This document shows positions 56,208 to 64,000 of a DNA stretch of 64,000 nt, one piece after another. This DNA comes from Alphaproteobacteria bacterium. GTDB lineage: Bacteria > Pseudomonadota > Alphaproteobacteria > Sphingomonadales > Sphingomonadaceae. Location: contig JAUHWC010000003.1 of the NCBI GenBank assembly GCA_030424845.1, forward strand, positions 62,001 to 126,000, given 5' to 3'. How positions within the stretch are numbered: position 1 is the stretch's first letter; the number at the start of each line of letters is the position of its first letter. Both the position numbers and the translations under genes were made by a program. The notes beneath the pieces were generated by a model, which was not told where the DNA came from, ran no database searches, and worked only from the letters and a program-made list of their open reading frames with translations.

Positions 56208-56369
56208 ATGAAATTGCCCAAGATCGATCTGGCGAGCTTGCCCGATCTCAACCAGGTCACCGGGATGTTCGGCGCCATGCGCACCAGCGGCCCCGGCCAT
56301 GACGATACCATCGTGGTGATCGCAACCATCGTCTATGAAACGCAGCCTCCGGGCAGCGGCATCATCTGA
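56208..56369 (+). CDS. 53-residue uncharacterised peptide
   Basis: MKLPKIDLASLPDLNQVTGM opens the peptide, followed by F-G-A-M-R-T-S-G-P-G-H-D-D and a hydrophobic C-terminal part (TIVVIATIVYETQPPGSGII). The ribosome-binding site AGGAGA is strong (8 nt before the ATG). A charged/amphipathic N-terminal half and a Gly-Pro hinge followed by a distinct C-terminal segment resemble leader-core peptides of RiPP systems, but there is no Cys and no recognised RiPP enzyme. It is the first gene of a three-gene unit with two uncharacterised proteins 16 nt and ~970 nt downstream. Function unknown. Confidence 0.65.
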   Translation: MKLPKIDLASLPDLNQVTGMFGAMRTSGPGHDDTIVVIATIVYETQPPGSGII

Positions 56370-56385
56370 CGGCCGGGCGACAGCG

Positions 56386-57340
56386 ATGCGGGTCCATCCA
56401 TCAATCGCGGCGTTGCGGAGTGACAGGGCTCCGCAACGCCACGCCCAGTCCGCCATGCAGGCAGCACTTGATGCCTGGCGTACCGAAACCCATGCCGCCG
56501 AAGCACTCGCTGATTTCGGCCGTTTGGGGGGAAGGCGCGGCGCTCGAGGATTGCCCTGCCCTGGAGCAGATCTTCACTGCCCCCGGCAAGGCGGAAGACC
56601 TGATGCAGGCCTTGGCCTGCCATTTCAGCAAGGCCATTGCCGCCAATCCGTTGGGTCATCCCCCGTTCCGCAACAGCTTTGACGGATATGGCTCGACGCT
56701 GCAGCTGGCCAAGTCGGGCAGGGCGCAACTGCTGCTGCAAGCCCGCGAGCCGGGCAGCTATTCCGCGCAGGCCGCGACTTTCTCCGACAATCTGCGCTAC
56801 GATGCAGTGCTGGCCGGACAGGCGCGCGGGCGCATCGTCCGCATTCACGGGCCGGAGGACAAGGTCCGCTTCTGTGAAGAGGAGATTGCCCTCGGCCGCG
56901 GGGCGAGGCTGGCTTTCGATTGCACATCCGAAATGCTCCTGGCTGAGGAAGTGGAGAAACGGCTTGTCACCTTGCGGCTGGTCCAGGCTGCCGCCCAGCC
57001 GCGACCGGTGCGCGAATATTGCCGCCACACAGGTTCCCTCTTGCATCGCACTGCCGGCAAGCTCTCTTCCAGTCGCCGGGAGATGATGACCGCACTGCTC
57101 GGGCGCATGGGCCGGGCCGATGCCGCCCCCGTTCTCGCTGGCCTGGCCATGCGGGCAGGCGAGGATTCGCTGCGCTGGCAGGCGCTGCGCGAGTGCTTGG
57201 CGCTGGACACCGCGCAAGGGTTCACTGCGCTTGCCACCATCGCCCGCGATGCTTCCGATCCGCTTGGTGCCAGCGCCGGTGCGCTGCGCGCCCAATTGCT
57301 TGAAGCCCATCCGCAACTGCGCGAACTGGAGAATGCCTGA
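56386..57340 (+). pseudogene. Uncharacterised HEAT-like helical protein, 1-nt frameshift
   Basis: The natural start appears to be ATG 56386, giving M-R-V-H-P-S-I-A-A-L-R and A-L-D-A-W-R-T-E-T-H-A-A-E-A-L-A-D-F-G-R. At the G6 run (56526-56531) the frame slips; deleting one G joins it to E-G-A-A-L-E-D-C-P and the rest of the gene, for ~317 residues. The middle part has PFRNSFDGYGSTLQLAKSGR; the C-terminal third has HEAT-like helical pairs (MMTALLGRMGRADAAPVLAG; LRWQALRECLALD). I do not recognise the family. An ATG at 56420 or 56495 could start a truncated product. It ends one base inside the next start (TGATG). Confidence 0.6.
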
Positions 57341-58239
57341 TGCCCCGCATCATCGATCATGCCGATGACAGTTCCTGCCAGCTGGAGGAATGCATTGCCG
57401 CCTTGCAGGCCGACGGTTTCCACCCGCAGGAGGAGGAAAGCCTGATGTCGGCCGCGCGCTGGCTGCGCAAGCTGGGCAACAATCGCGATTTCCTGGCCGA
57501 TGCGATGATCGCCGAACTCAAGGATGCCGAGCACGGCGGAGAGGATGCGAGCGCCTATGGCGCGCAGGTCATCACCCTTTCGCCGCTGGGCCATGACTTC
57601 TTCATCCGGGCGAACTTCTGGCCCAGCCGCGACGAATATGCGTTCCGCGCCTCGGGCCATGCCGCTTTCAGCTATGAATTGCCGCATGACCATAATTTCG
57701 ATTTCCTCACCGTCGGCTATTTCGGGCCTGGCTATGCCTCGGACTATTACGAGTTCGACTATGAAGCGGTGGCAGGGATTGTCGGCGAGAAGGCCAGCCT
57801 GCGCTTTGTCGAGCGATCCACCCTCGATCCCGGCAAGCTGATGCATTATCGCGCGCACCGCGATGTTCATTCGCAACTGCCGCCTGAAAGCCTCTCGGTA
57901 TCGCTCAACATCATGCACGCCGGCGGCGCGCAGGCCTGGCTTGACCAGTATCGCTTCGATACCGAGAAGGACGAGATTTCCGGCATCATCAGCGCGGGCG
58001 GCAGCGAGATATTCCTGCGCGTGGCGGTGGGCCTGGAGAACCCCGAAGCGCTCGACCTGGCAAAGAGCTTTTCCCGCACCCACGTGAGCGAGCGCATGCG
58101 GCTGGTGGCGTTGGAGGCACAGGCCGGCATATTGGCCGCCGATGAACGCGATGCGCTGTGGCGTCGCGCGAAGAGCAATCCCAGCAGGCTTGTGGCCGGC
58201 GAGGCAACACGCCGCCGCCGGATGCTGGAAGCTGTCTAG
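57340..58239 (+). CDS. Uncharacterised protein with cupin-like His motifs
   Basis: A 299-residue protein. Residues ~55-210 look like a double-stranded beta-helix: VITLSPLGHDFFIRANFWPS, F-S-Y-E-L-P-H-D-H-N-F-D-F-L-T-V-G-Y-F-G, then H-Y-R-A-H-R-D-V-H-S-Q-L-P and S-V-S-L-N-I-M-H. The HxH and later His residues could bind a metal as in cupins or 2-oxoglutarate oxygenases. The C-terminal ~90 residues are helical (RMRLVALEAQAGILAADERD). It is coupled to the HEAT-like gene and overlaps ruvX tail-to-tail by 4 bp. No family name can be given with confidence. Confidence 0.65.
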   Translation: MPRIIDHADDSSCQLEECIAALQADGFHPQEEESLMSAARWLRKLGNNRDFLADAMIAELKDAEHGGEDASAYGAQVITLSPLGHDFFIRANFWPSRDEYAFRASGHAAFSYELPHDHNFDFLTVGYFGPGYASDYYEFDYEAVAGIVGEKASLRFVERSTLDPGKLMHYRAHRDVHSQLPPESLSVSLNIMHAGGAQAWLDQYRFDTEKDEISGIISAGGSEIFLRVAVGLENPEALDLAKSFSRTHVSERMRLVALEAQAGILAADERDALWRRAKSNPSRLVAGEATRRRRMLEAV

Positions 58240-58718
58240 AGAATACCGCCCGCCAACCGGTCAATCGCGCCTTGCAGGATGATGGCAGCGGCGTGGCTGT
58301 CGATCTTCTCGGCGCGCTTGGCGCGGCTGATATCCTGCGCGATCATGTCCCGCTCGGCGCTGGCGGTGGACCAGCGTTCGTCCCACAGCAGAACCGGCAG
58401 GCCCAGCGCCGCGATGTTGCGGGCAAAGGCGCGGCTCGCCTGCGCGCGCGGTCCGGCGCTGCCATCCATGTTGAGCGGAAGGCCGATCACCAGCCCCTTG
58501 ACCGAACGCTCGGCCACCAGCGCCTCGATCGCTGCCTTGTCTTTCGAGAACTTGCCCTTGGGCAAGGTCTTTCCCGCCGTGGCAAAGCGCCAGTCGGCAT
58601 CGGCAAAGGCCGTGCCGATAGTCCTCGTGCCCAGGTCCAGCCCGATCAGCGCGCCGCCTTCGGGCAGGGCATCGCGAAAATCGATGGCGTTCTCGGTGAT
58701 CAGCGCCGGGCTTGCCAT
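58236..58718 (-). CDS. ruvX: Putative pre-16S rRNA nuclease / Holliday junction resolvase-like YqgF
   Basis: A 160-residue RNase H-fold protein. It has ALIGLDLGTRTIGTAFADAD with the first catalytic Asp, GLVIGLPLNMDGSAGPRAQA, LLWDERWSTASAERDMIAQ with Asp/Glu, and a final Asp in KIDSHAAAIILQ. YqgF proteins process the 5' end of 16S rRNA. It is last of the pyrE operon, overlapping the DUF3089 gene by 19 nt. Confidence 0.93.
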   Translation of the reverse strand: MASPALITENAIDFRDALPEGGALIGLDLGTRTIGTAFADADWRFATAGKTLPKGKFSKDKAAIEALVAERSVKGLVIGLPLNMDGSAGPRAQASRAFARNIAALGLPVLLWDERWSTASAERDMIAQDISRAKRAEKIDSHAAAIILQGAIDRLAGGIL

Positions 58719-59851
58719 GCTCTCACCCGGCGGACCACGTCCTGCTGCAAATTCGCCCAGAACAGCGGGATGTCATAGACGTGGTAGTTGTTGAGCGGCA
58801 GCACATGCGCGCCCATTTCCGGCGGATCGCCGATCATCAGCAAGCCCTGGTCGTTGCAGCTTGCCGGCACTGCGCCGGGAACAAGCTCACCCGTGGTCAG
58901 GTCGCTGCTGGGCACCAGCGTGCCGAGATTGAGGCCGGCAGGCGCATCGCGATCAGCCACCTTTCCGGTCAACGGGTTGACGCACAGGATGGCCCCGTCG
59001 CCGCGGATTTCGCCGTCGAAACCGGTTGACTGGCTGAACTGGGAGAGCATCAGGCCCGGATCGCCGCCATCGGCAAGGCTGGCCCAGCTGACGATGCAGG
59101 CGCTGCTGTCCGGCTCATAGCAGGCCGGCAGCGGCAGGGCAGGCAGGTCGTGCTCCAGCGAGATCGGCCAGCCGATGGGATAGGCCATAGCGATCCGGTC
59201 CTGCAAAGGGGTGCCGGCGATCTTCTCGCGCAGCAGACGCAGGACATGGAGCGATCCCTGGCTGTGCCCGGCCAGCACGATGGGCGTGTCAGCGGAGGTT
59301 GCCGTGATGAAGTAGTCGAAGGCGGCCGCAACGTCCTGGTAGGCCGCTTCGGTAGCCTGCTGTGCCTGTTCGGAACCCGTCAGGAAGGTGCCGAATGTCG
59401 CCTGCCGATAGCGCGGCGCCCATATTTCGCTCGCCTTGTTGAAGGCGCTGCCAAGGCCGCGAACGAATATGCGTGCAAATTCCTGCGATTCGGCATCGTC
59501 CAGCGGGGCGTTCCAGCGCTGTCCGTCAAAGAAGCTGGTCGGGTGCACGAAGAACACCGCGAAGGGCGGCGGGGCCTCACCTGCCGGTTCCGCGGGGGAG
59601 GGCAGCAACTCGCGGCCCTGGGCGAGCGGAGGTTGCCAGCGCGCCGGATCATTGGGCGCACCCATGCCGGGGCGGGAAAACCACATTGCGGGATCGGCAT
59701 AGGCATTGGCGGCCAGTTCCTCCTGCGGTGTGAACTCGGCGGTGGGAACCAGCGCAAGCTGCGTCAGCTCCTCGCTGTAGAGCCGCAGGGCGAAGAGCGC
59801 CGCAGCAACCAGCACGGTGCCGATAATGATGGTGTAGAGAAACTTACGCAT
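58700..59851 (-). CDS. DUF3089 alpha/beta hydrolase
   Basis: A 383-residue protein with an N-terminal membrane anchor (TIIIGTVLVAAALFALRLYS) and a DUF3089 hydrolase domain: PFAVFFVHPTSFFDGQRWNA, ARIFVRGLGSAFNKASEIWA with P-R-Y-R-Q-A-T-F-G, the nucleophile elbow IVLAGHSQGSLHVLRLL, and a C-terminal H-V-Y-D-I-P-L-F. The family is uncharacterised but has an intact Ser-His-Asp set. It is probably periplasm-facing. It overlaps AI-2E by 8 nt upstream and ruvX by 19 nt downstream. Confidence 0.87.
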   Translation of the reverse strand: MRKFLYTIIIGTVLVAAALFALRLYSEELTQLALVPTAEFTPQEELAANAYADPAMWFSRPGMGAPNDPARWQPPLAQGRELLPSPAEPAGEAPPPFAVFFVHPTSFFDGQRWNAPLDDAESQEFARIFVRGLGSAFNKASEIWAPRYRQATFGTFLTGSEQAQQATEAAYQDVAAAFDYFITATSADTPIVLAGHSQGSLHVLRLLREKIAGTPLQDRIAMAYPIGWPISLEHDLPALPLPACYEPDSSACIVSWASLADGGDPGLMLSQFSQSTGFDGEIRGDGAILCVNPLTGKVADRDAPAGLNLGTLVPSSDLTTGELVPGAVPASCNDQGLLMIGDPPEMGAHVLPLNNYHVYDIPLFWANLQQDVVRRVRAWQARR

Positions 59852-61007
59852 TGCCAGCCGCTGCCGCAGCAGCCTCCACTTCTTCCAGGGCGCGGCGTTC
59901 GGCCTCGGCCCGTTCGGCGCGATCGCCTTCCTCGTTCTTCTCCGATCGGCGCTCCAGCACGACCTTGATCATCGCCAGCAACGGATCGGCCAGGAACAGG
60001 CCCAATATGCCGAACAATATCCCCATGATCAGCTGCATCGCCAGCACCAGAGCAGGGGCAAGGTCCACCGTCTTGCGGGCGATCAACGGGATGACGATGT
60101 AGCCATCGATGTTCTGCACCAGGAAGTAGACGAAGATCGTGTAGATGCCCATCTCCGTGCCGCCGGAAAAGCCCACCAGCACCATCAGCACGCCGGATAT
60201 GACAGCCCCGATGTTGGGGACGAAGGCGAGCAGGGCGGTGAGGATGGCCAGCAGGGCAGACATGGGTATCTCGTCCCCCGTCACCCAGCCATAGGCGCGC
60301 AGCATGAGGTAGGTGAATACGCCTTCCACCACCATGCCGACGAGCCGGCCGAACATCAGCCGCCGCATGGTATAGGCCATGCGCGCAGCCAGCACGTGGA
60401 AGTCATGCCGCTTCGGCTTCGGCAGCATCCAGGCCACGCCGCGCTCGTAGAGCCGCGGTTCCAGCGCGATGTATATCCCGATGATCCCGATCAGCACCAG
60501 GGTGGTGATCCCGCCGAGAATGCCGCCCAATGCACGGGTTACCGTGCCGAAACCGCTCACCGCCTGGCTGATCAGTCCCTGGAAGTCCCGCATCTCGACT
60601 TCGAAGCCCTGGCTGCGCAGCCAGGCGAAGAACAGGCCCGCCTGCTCCTCGACGATCTCGGGCAGCTGGGCCGCTTCGCGCGAGATGGTCGAGCCTGCGA
60701 AGTATCCCAGCCAGACGAGGAAAATCGTCACTCCCGCCAGGACCAGGGCAATGCGCCATGTCCGCCCGATCGGAAGCACGCGCCCCAACAGCCGTGCGCC
60801 GCCATCGACCATCGAGGCGAGCACCATTGCGCCGAAAATGACCAGCAGGCTCTGCGAGATGTAGACCGCAAGGAAGGCCAGCCCGCCCATTGCGATCCAC
60901 ACGGCGGCACGATTGACCTCGTGGCGGATTTCCGCGTTGGAAATGCGTGTTGGGCTGGCACCCATGTCCAGCCCGTCGTCTTCCGTCTCCGCCTCAGTCT
61001 GCGCCAT
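59844..61007 (-). CDS. AI-2E family transporter (PerM-like)
   Basis: A 387-residue polytopic membrane protein with about eight helices, in the AI-2E/PerM family. Recognisable parts: LVIFGAMVLASMVDGGARLL, the C-terminal block LLAILTALLAFVPNIGAVIS, YFLVQNIDGYIVIPLIARKT, and LGLFLADPLLAMIKVV. The cytoplasmic tail is Glu/Ala-rich. Members range from quorum-signal to Na+(Li+)/H+ exchangers, so the substrate is open. It overlaps lepB by 14 nt. Confidence 0.87.
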   Translation of the reverse strand: MAQTEAETEDDGLDMGASPTRISNAEIRHEVNRAAVWIAMGGLAFLAVYISQSLLVIFGAMVLASMVDGGARLLGRVLPIGRTWRIALVLAGVTIFLVWLGYFAGSTISREAAQLPEIVEEQAGLFFAWLRSQGFEVEMRDFQGLISQAVSGFGTVTRALGGILGGITTLVLIGIIGIYIALEPRLYERGVAWMLPKPKRHDFHVLAARMAYTMRRLMFGRLVGMVVEGVFTYLMLRAYGWVTGDEIPMSALLAILTALLAFVPNIGAVISGVLMVLVGFSGGTEMGIYTIFVYFLVQNIDGYIVIPLIARKTVDLAPALVLAMQLIMGILFGILGLFLADPLLAMIKVVLERRSEKNEEGDRAERAEAERRALEEVEAAAAAAGNA

Positions 61008-61944
61008 GCGTTGTTCCGTCCAGTGGTGGCCTCAGGCTTGTCCAGGCGCGATCAGGCCGCAAGGCAGGAAGCCAGGTCAAGGGATTCCAGCTTGCCTGCC
61101 CGTCGAGCGAGAAGGTGATGAATTCCGCCCGGCCGCCGATATCGGAGATGGGAACCGGCCCGCCCAGACCGCGTCCGGCCACCGGTGCGCGGCTGTCTGC
61201 CGAATGGTCGCGATTGTCGCCCATCAGGAAGACGTGACCGTCCGGAACGGTGATCTCGCCGTAATTGTCGGCAAACTTGTCCATGTGGTCTATCACGAGG
61301 TAGCTCGCCCCGTTGGGCAGGGTCTCGCGATAGGTCGGCGGTTCGTAATACTCTCTGCCGTCCTCGCCTCGCTGCAGGTATGGCTCGAAGGCCGAAAGGC
61401 AGTCTTCCCCGTCGCACAGGTTGGGATATTCCGCGGGGATCTGCACCGCGGGCACCACCTCGCGCGGGATTTCCTGCCCGTTGAGGACGATCTGTCCGTC
61501 TACCAGAGCGATCCGGTCTCCCGGCAGGGCAACCACGCGCTTGATGTATTCGGTCATCGGCAAGGTGCCTTCGGGCGGCATCAGCACCACGATATCGCCA
61601 TATTCCGGTGTTGCCGGGGCAATCCGCCAGCTCGCCCTGTCGAGCGGGTGGAACGAGAGCGAGGACCAGTTCCAGCCATAGGGATATTTGGAGACGACCA
61701 GCCTGTCTCCCACCATGAGGTTGGGGACCATGCTGGCAGAGGGGATGTAGAACGGCTTGGCGATCACCGAATGGAAGGCGAGCACGCCCAGCAGCATCAG
61801 CGCCAGGCCGCGCAGCTCCGCCAGCCAGTTGACCGGCTTCTTCCCGGAATCGGCAGCGTCCGGACTTGCGCCGGTTTCGGCCTCGGCTCCCTGATCGGCG
61901 GGATCGGCCGCAACGCTTTCCATCTTTTCTCCCAGCTGTTCCAT
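60994..61944 (-). CDS. lepB: Signal peptidase I
   Basis: Cleaves Sec and Tat signal peptides on the periplasmic face. The 316-residue protein has an acidic cytoplasmic N terminus, one membrane helix (LRGLALMLLGVLAFHSVIA), the Ser nucleophile in PSASMVPNLMVGDRLVVSKY, the general-base Lys in EYIKRVVALPGDRI, and VFLMGDNRDHSADSR near the end. It starts 1 nt after the acpS stop. lepB beside acpS and pdxJ is a common alphaproteobacterial order. Confidence 0.95.
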   Translation of the reverse strand: MEQLGEKMESVAADPADQGAEAETGASPDAADSGKKPVNWLAELRGLALMLLGVLAFHSVIAKPFYIPSASMVPNLMVGDRLVVSKYPYGWNWSSLSFHPLDRASWRIAPATPEYGDIVVLMPPEGTLPMTEYIKRVVALPGDRIALVDGQIVLNGQEIPREVVPAVQIPAEYPNLCDGEDCLSAFEPYLQRGEDGREYYEPPTYRETLPNGASYLVIDHMDKFADNYGEITVPDGHVFLMGDNRDHSADSRAPVAGRGLGGPVPISDIGGRAEFITFSLDGQASWNPLTWLPALRPDRAWTSLRPPLDGTTHGAD

Positions 61945-61945
61945 C

Positions 61946-62356
61946 TCAACGCCCGATTATCGGATGAGCTTCGAGGATCACGAAAGCCTGGGCCCATGGG
62001 TGATCGTCTGTGAGGGTAAGGTGAACGGTCACGCTGTGGCCTTCAGGAGTGAGTTCCGCCAGTCGCGCCGCCGCGCCGCCGGTGAGGTGCAGCGTGGGCG
62101 CGCCCGAGGGAGCGTTCACCACGCCGATGTCCTTCATGAACACCCCGCGCTTGAAACCGGTTCCCACCGCCTTGCTGTATGCCTCCTTGGCGGCAAATCG
62201 CTTGGCATAGGTGCCGGCCTGCGTGTGCGGCCGGCGGGCGGCCTTGGCGTTCTCGATATCGGTGAAAACGCGCTGCGTGAACCGCTCGCCAAAACGCTCC
62301 AGCGAATTGGCGATCCGCTCGATATTGCAGAGGTCCGATCCCATGCCGATGATCAT
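61946..62356 (-). CDS. acpS: Holo-[acyl-carrier-protein] synthase
   Basis: Transfers 4'-phosphopantetheine from CoA to apo-ACP. The 136-residue protein begins [15 protein letters not shown] with the metal-binding Asp8, has [16 protein letters not shown] with the catalytic Glu, and [19 protein letters not shown]. The ATG at 62356 overlaps the pdxJ stop (ATGA), fixing the start, since the open frame continues upstream without homology. Confidence 0.95.
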   Translation of the reverse strand: MIIGMGSDLCNIERIANSLERFGERFTQRVFTDIENAKAARRPHTQAGTYAKRFAAKEAYSKAVGTGFKRGVFMKDIGVVNAPSGAPTLHLTGGAAARLAELTPEGHSVTVHLTLTDDHPWAQAFVILEAHPIIGR

Positions 62357-63108
62357 CGCGCGGCATCCATCAACTCGCGCATGCGCAAGACCGCAGGCTC
62401 CAGCCCGCAAAAGATCGCTTCGCCGATAAGGTAATGCCCGATGTTCAGTTCGGCGAGCTGCGGGATGGCGGCGATGGGCTGCACGTTCTCATAGGTCAGG
62501 CCGTGGCCTGCGTGCGGCTCGATCCCGTTCTTGGCGGCAAGCGCGGCCATGTCCGTCACGCGCTTAAGCTCGCGCTGCATCCTCTCCGGTTCGCCATCCA
62601 GATAGGCGTGGGCATATTCGCCGGTATGGAATTCAACCACCGGCGCGCCAAGCCTAAGCGCGGCATCAAGCTGGCGCTCGCTTGCCTCGATGAACAGCGA
62701 TACGCGGATGCCCGCATCCTTGAGAGCGTTGACGATGGGGACCAGCTGGTTGTGCTGGCCGGCCGCATCAAGCCCGCCTTCGGTGGTCCGCTCCTCGCGC
62801 TTCTCGGGCACGATGCAGGCCGCGTGCGGCTTGTGCTTGAGGGCAATGGCGAGCATTTCCTCGGTCGCGGCCATTTCCAGGTTGAGCGGCAGGTCCGTTG
62901 CATCCTGGATGCGCTTCAAATCGTCGTCGCGGATATGGCGGCGGTCTTCGCGCAGGTGCGCGGTGATGCCGTCGCCACCGCAACGCGCCACGATTTCCGC
63001 CGCGCGCACGGGATCGGGATGGTCCCCGCCGCGCGCATTGCGGATGGTGGCCACGTGATCGATATTCACGCCAAGACGCAGTTTTCCGGGATTGAGGGTG
63101 CTGCTCAT
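62353..63108 (-). CDS. pdxJ: Pyridoxine 5'-phosphate synthase
   Basis: Condenses 1-deoxyxylulose-5-phosphate with 3-amino-2-oxopropyl phosphate to pyridoxine 5'-phosphate. The 251-residue TIM barrel has [86 protein letters not shown] and [18 protein letters not shown], all PdxJ hallmarks. It starts 1 nt after the pyrE stop. Confidence 0.97.
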   Translation of the reverse strand: MSSTLNPGKLRLGVNIDHVATIRNARGGDHPDPVRAAEIVARCGGDGITAHLREDRRHIRDDDLKRIQDATDLPLNLEMAATEEMLAIALKHKPHAACIVPEKREERTTEGGLDAAGQHNQLVPIVNALKDAGIRVSLFIEASERQLDAALRLGAPVVEFHTGEYAHAYLDGEPERMQRELKRVTDMAALAAKNGIEPHAGHGLTYENVQPIAAIPQLAELNIGHYLIGEAIFCGLEPAVLRMRELMDAAR

Positions 63109-63109
63109 C

Positions 63110-63697
63110 TCACTTCTTTTCGGCGCGGCTGCCCGGCTTGGTTACCGGCACGGCAGCGAGTTCCGGCGGCAGTTCGTCCTCGGCATAGGTCGGGAAGTTA
63201 AGAGCCACCAGCGGGAAGAAGGGCACACCCAGGTCCACGCTGCCGCCAGAGCGATCGACCACCGCGGCTTCAGCCAGGATCTCGCCACCTTCCGCACGCA
63301 CGCAGTCCATCGCCTCGCGGCTGGAAAGACCGGTGGTGACCACGTCTTCCACCATCAGCACCTTTGCGCCATCGGGAATCGCAAAGCCGCGGCGCAGTTC
63401 GAAGGTACCGGTCGGGCGTTCCACGAAGATCGCATCCTTGCCCAGCGCGCGGCCCATCTCGTGGCCGATGATCAGCCCGCCCATGGCTGGCGAAACGACA
63501 AGGTCGATCTTGCTCCTGATCTCGCGCGGGATCTTCTGGGCGATGGCCAGCGCGAGGCGGGAGGCGCGTTCCGGGTTCATCAGGACCCGGGCACATTGCA
63601 GGTAATGGGCGGAGTGGCGGCCGGAGGAGAGCTTGAAATGCCCTTCCAGCAGGGCCTGGCTGCTACGGAATTCGGCCAGTACCTCGTCTTCAGTCAT
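63110..63697 (-). CDS. pyrE: Orotate phosphoribosyltransferase
   Basis: Makes OMP from orotate and PRPP in pyrimidine synthesis. The 195-residue protein has FKLSSGRHSAHYLQCARVL, VVSPAMGGLIIGHEMGRALG, and the PRPP loop VLMVEDVVTTGLSSREAMD. The C-terminal LVALNFPTYAEDELPPELA is typical of the alphaproteobacterial long type. It heads the pyrE-pdxJ-acpS-lepB-AI-2E-DUF3089-ruvX run, in which all gaps are 1 nt or overlaps. Confidence 0.95.
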   Translation of the reverse strand: MTEDEVLAEFRSSQALLEGHFKLSSGRHSAHYLQCARVLMNPERASRLALAIAQKIPREIRSKIDLVVSPAMGGLIIGHEMGRALGKDAIFVERPTGTFELRRGFAIPDGAKVLMVEDVVTTGLSSREAMDCVRAEGGEILAEAAVVDRSGGSVDLGVPFFPLVALNFPTYAEDELPPELAAVPVTKPGSRAEKK

Positions 63698-63886
63698 GAT
63701 TTGTGAGTCGCCTTCGTGTCATCTGGGATGGTCTTGGGCTGAAAGCCCGTATCGCCAATCGTGAAAAATCTCCCTAGAAGCGCTTGAGGCAACGGGCAAG
63801 CGGGCGTATAGGCCCGCGCGGAACGCCCTGATAGGGGTTGGAGGGGGCATGCTTGTGCCCGCAACAGAACAGAAAGCGTTGGACAG
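63698..63886. promoter_or_regulatory. Divergent promoter region between pyrE and the right-edge gene
   Basis: These 189 bp contain no gene and must hold the promoters for the pyrE operon (minus) and the partial plus-strand gene. A GGGCA-N6-TGCCC hairpin lies at 63844-63859. I recognise no named operator. Confidence 0.4.
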
Positions 63887-64000
63887 ATGAATTTCGGCGA
63901 ATTCGCCCGTAAGCGGCTGCAAATACTGACTATTCTTGCTGCGGCATTCACCCTCTTCTCGGCCCCGCAAGCGGCCCTCGCCCAGGACGCGGAATCGGTT
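63887..64000 (+). CDS. coxB: N-terminal fragment of exported protein, probably cytochrome c oxidase subunit II
   Basis: Only 38 codons are present: M-N-F-G-E-F-A-R-K-R-L-Q, then a signal helix (ILTILAAAFTLFSAPQAALA) and Q-D-A-E-S-V before the window ends. A basic start with a long signal sequence fits CoxB, and in sphingomonads coxB-coxA commonly sit divergent from pyrE. The identification rests on position and signal type, not on domain sequence. Confidence 0.45.
   Translation, partial: MNFGEFARKRLQILTILAAAFTLFSAPQAALAQDAESV

Noticed and set aside
56208-56369. 53-residue peptide as a lasso-peptide precursor
   Set aside because: The nearby proteins show no B/C processing-enzyme or isopeptidase motifs, and the peptide lacks an obvious core Gly/Cys start with Asp/Glu at ring distance.

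Overview
The window is GC-rich chromosomal DNA from an alphaproteobacterium, most likely a sphingomonad of the Erythrobacteraceae/Sphingomonadaceae type; the genus cannot be fixed from sequence alone. Pointers are a GTTC-N7-GTTC LexA box, a serC-type leader, HisZ, an Anbu proteasome operon, FerA/FerB ferulate enzymes of the SYK-6 kind, a MarR repressor facing ferB, and an OmpA domain behind a proline linker. I see no insertion sequence, phage, CRISPR array or rRNA operon. One tRNA gene, tRNA-Val(TAC), is present.

Layout. 1-10.6 kb: aromatic (lignin-monomer) catabolism. ligA-ligB ring-cleavage dioxygenase, a PilZ protein, two secreted DUF8021-like proteins, a glutathione transferase, acetyl-CoA synthetase and a MarR repressor lie on the minus strand; ferB-ferA run divergently from the repressor across a 46-bp inverted repeat. 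11-18.6 kb: cell envelope. A giant autotransporter-OmpA fusion is broken by an in-frame stop and a 1-nt frameshift. It is followed by a TonB-C-like protein, a single-domain response regulator, a helix-hairpin-helix membrane protein, an unlisted 29-residue membrane peptide and an inner-membrane OmpA-family protein. 18.7-31.8 kb: flippase, gpsA and tsaD, divergent from hemC-hemD and a mitofilin-like protein; then a UbiH-type hydroxylase, a DsbD-type reductase and uvrB.

32-36.9 kb: alpha/beta hydrolase, circularly permuted ATP-grasp, alpha-E, transglutaminase and Anbu, the last four being the recognised Anbu proteasome operon. 37-46 kb: a FixJ/LuxR regulator disrupted by a 23-bp tandem duplication, an extensin-like lipoprotein, serC-serA-hisZ, trhO and purA. 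46-48.8 kb: a MarR-type protein behind a perfect LexA box, a methyltransferase, the tRNA and a TetR regulator. 49-51.8 kb: a c-type cytochrome plus a cresol/eugenol-hydroxylase-type flavoprotein and an SDR, a second lignin-phenol module. 51.8-56.1 kb: tlpA divergent from argH-lptM-lysA-siroheme synthase. 56.2-58.2 kb: an uncharacterised operon of a 53-residue peptide, a HEAT-like protein (frameshifted) and a cupin-like protein. 58.2-63.7 kb: pyrE-pdxJ-acpS-lepB-AI-2E-DUF3089-ruvX, tightly overlapped on the minus strand. The right edge cuts a gene that is probably coxB.

The two aromatic modules would fit together: the flavocytochrome oxidises alkylphenol side chains, FerA/FerB shorten ferulate-type acids to aldehydes plus acetyl-CoA, and LigAB opens the ring of protocatechuate. 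Vanillin dehydrogenase, the O-demethylase and the lower LigC/I/J/K steps are not in this window. Three genes carry reading-frame disruptions (four lesions). Two lesions are single-base length changes in G-runs and may be sequence errors; the other two, a nonsense codon and a clean 23-bp duplication, are harder to dismiss.
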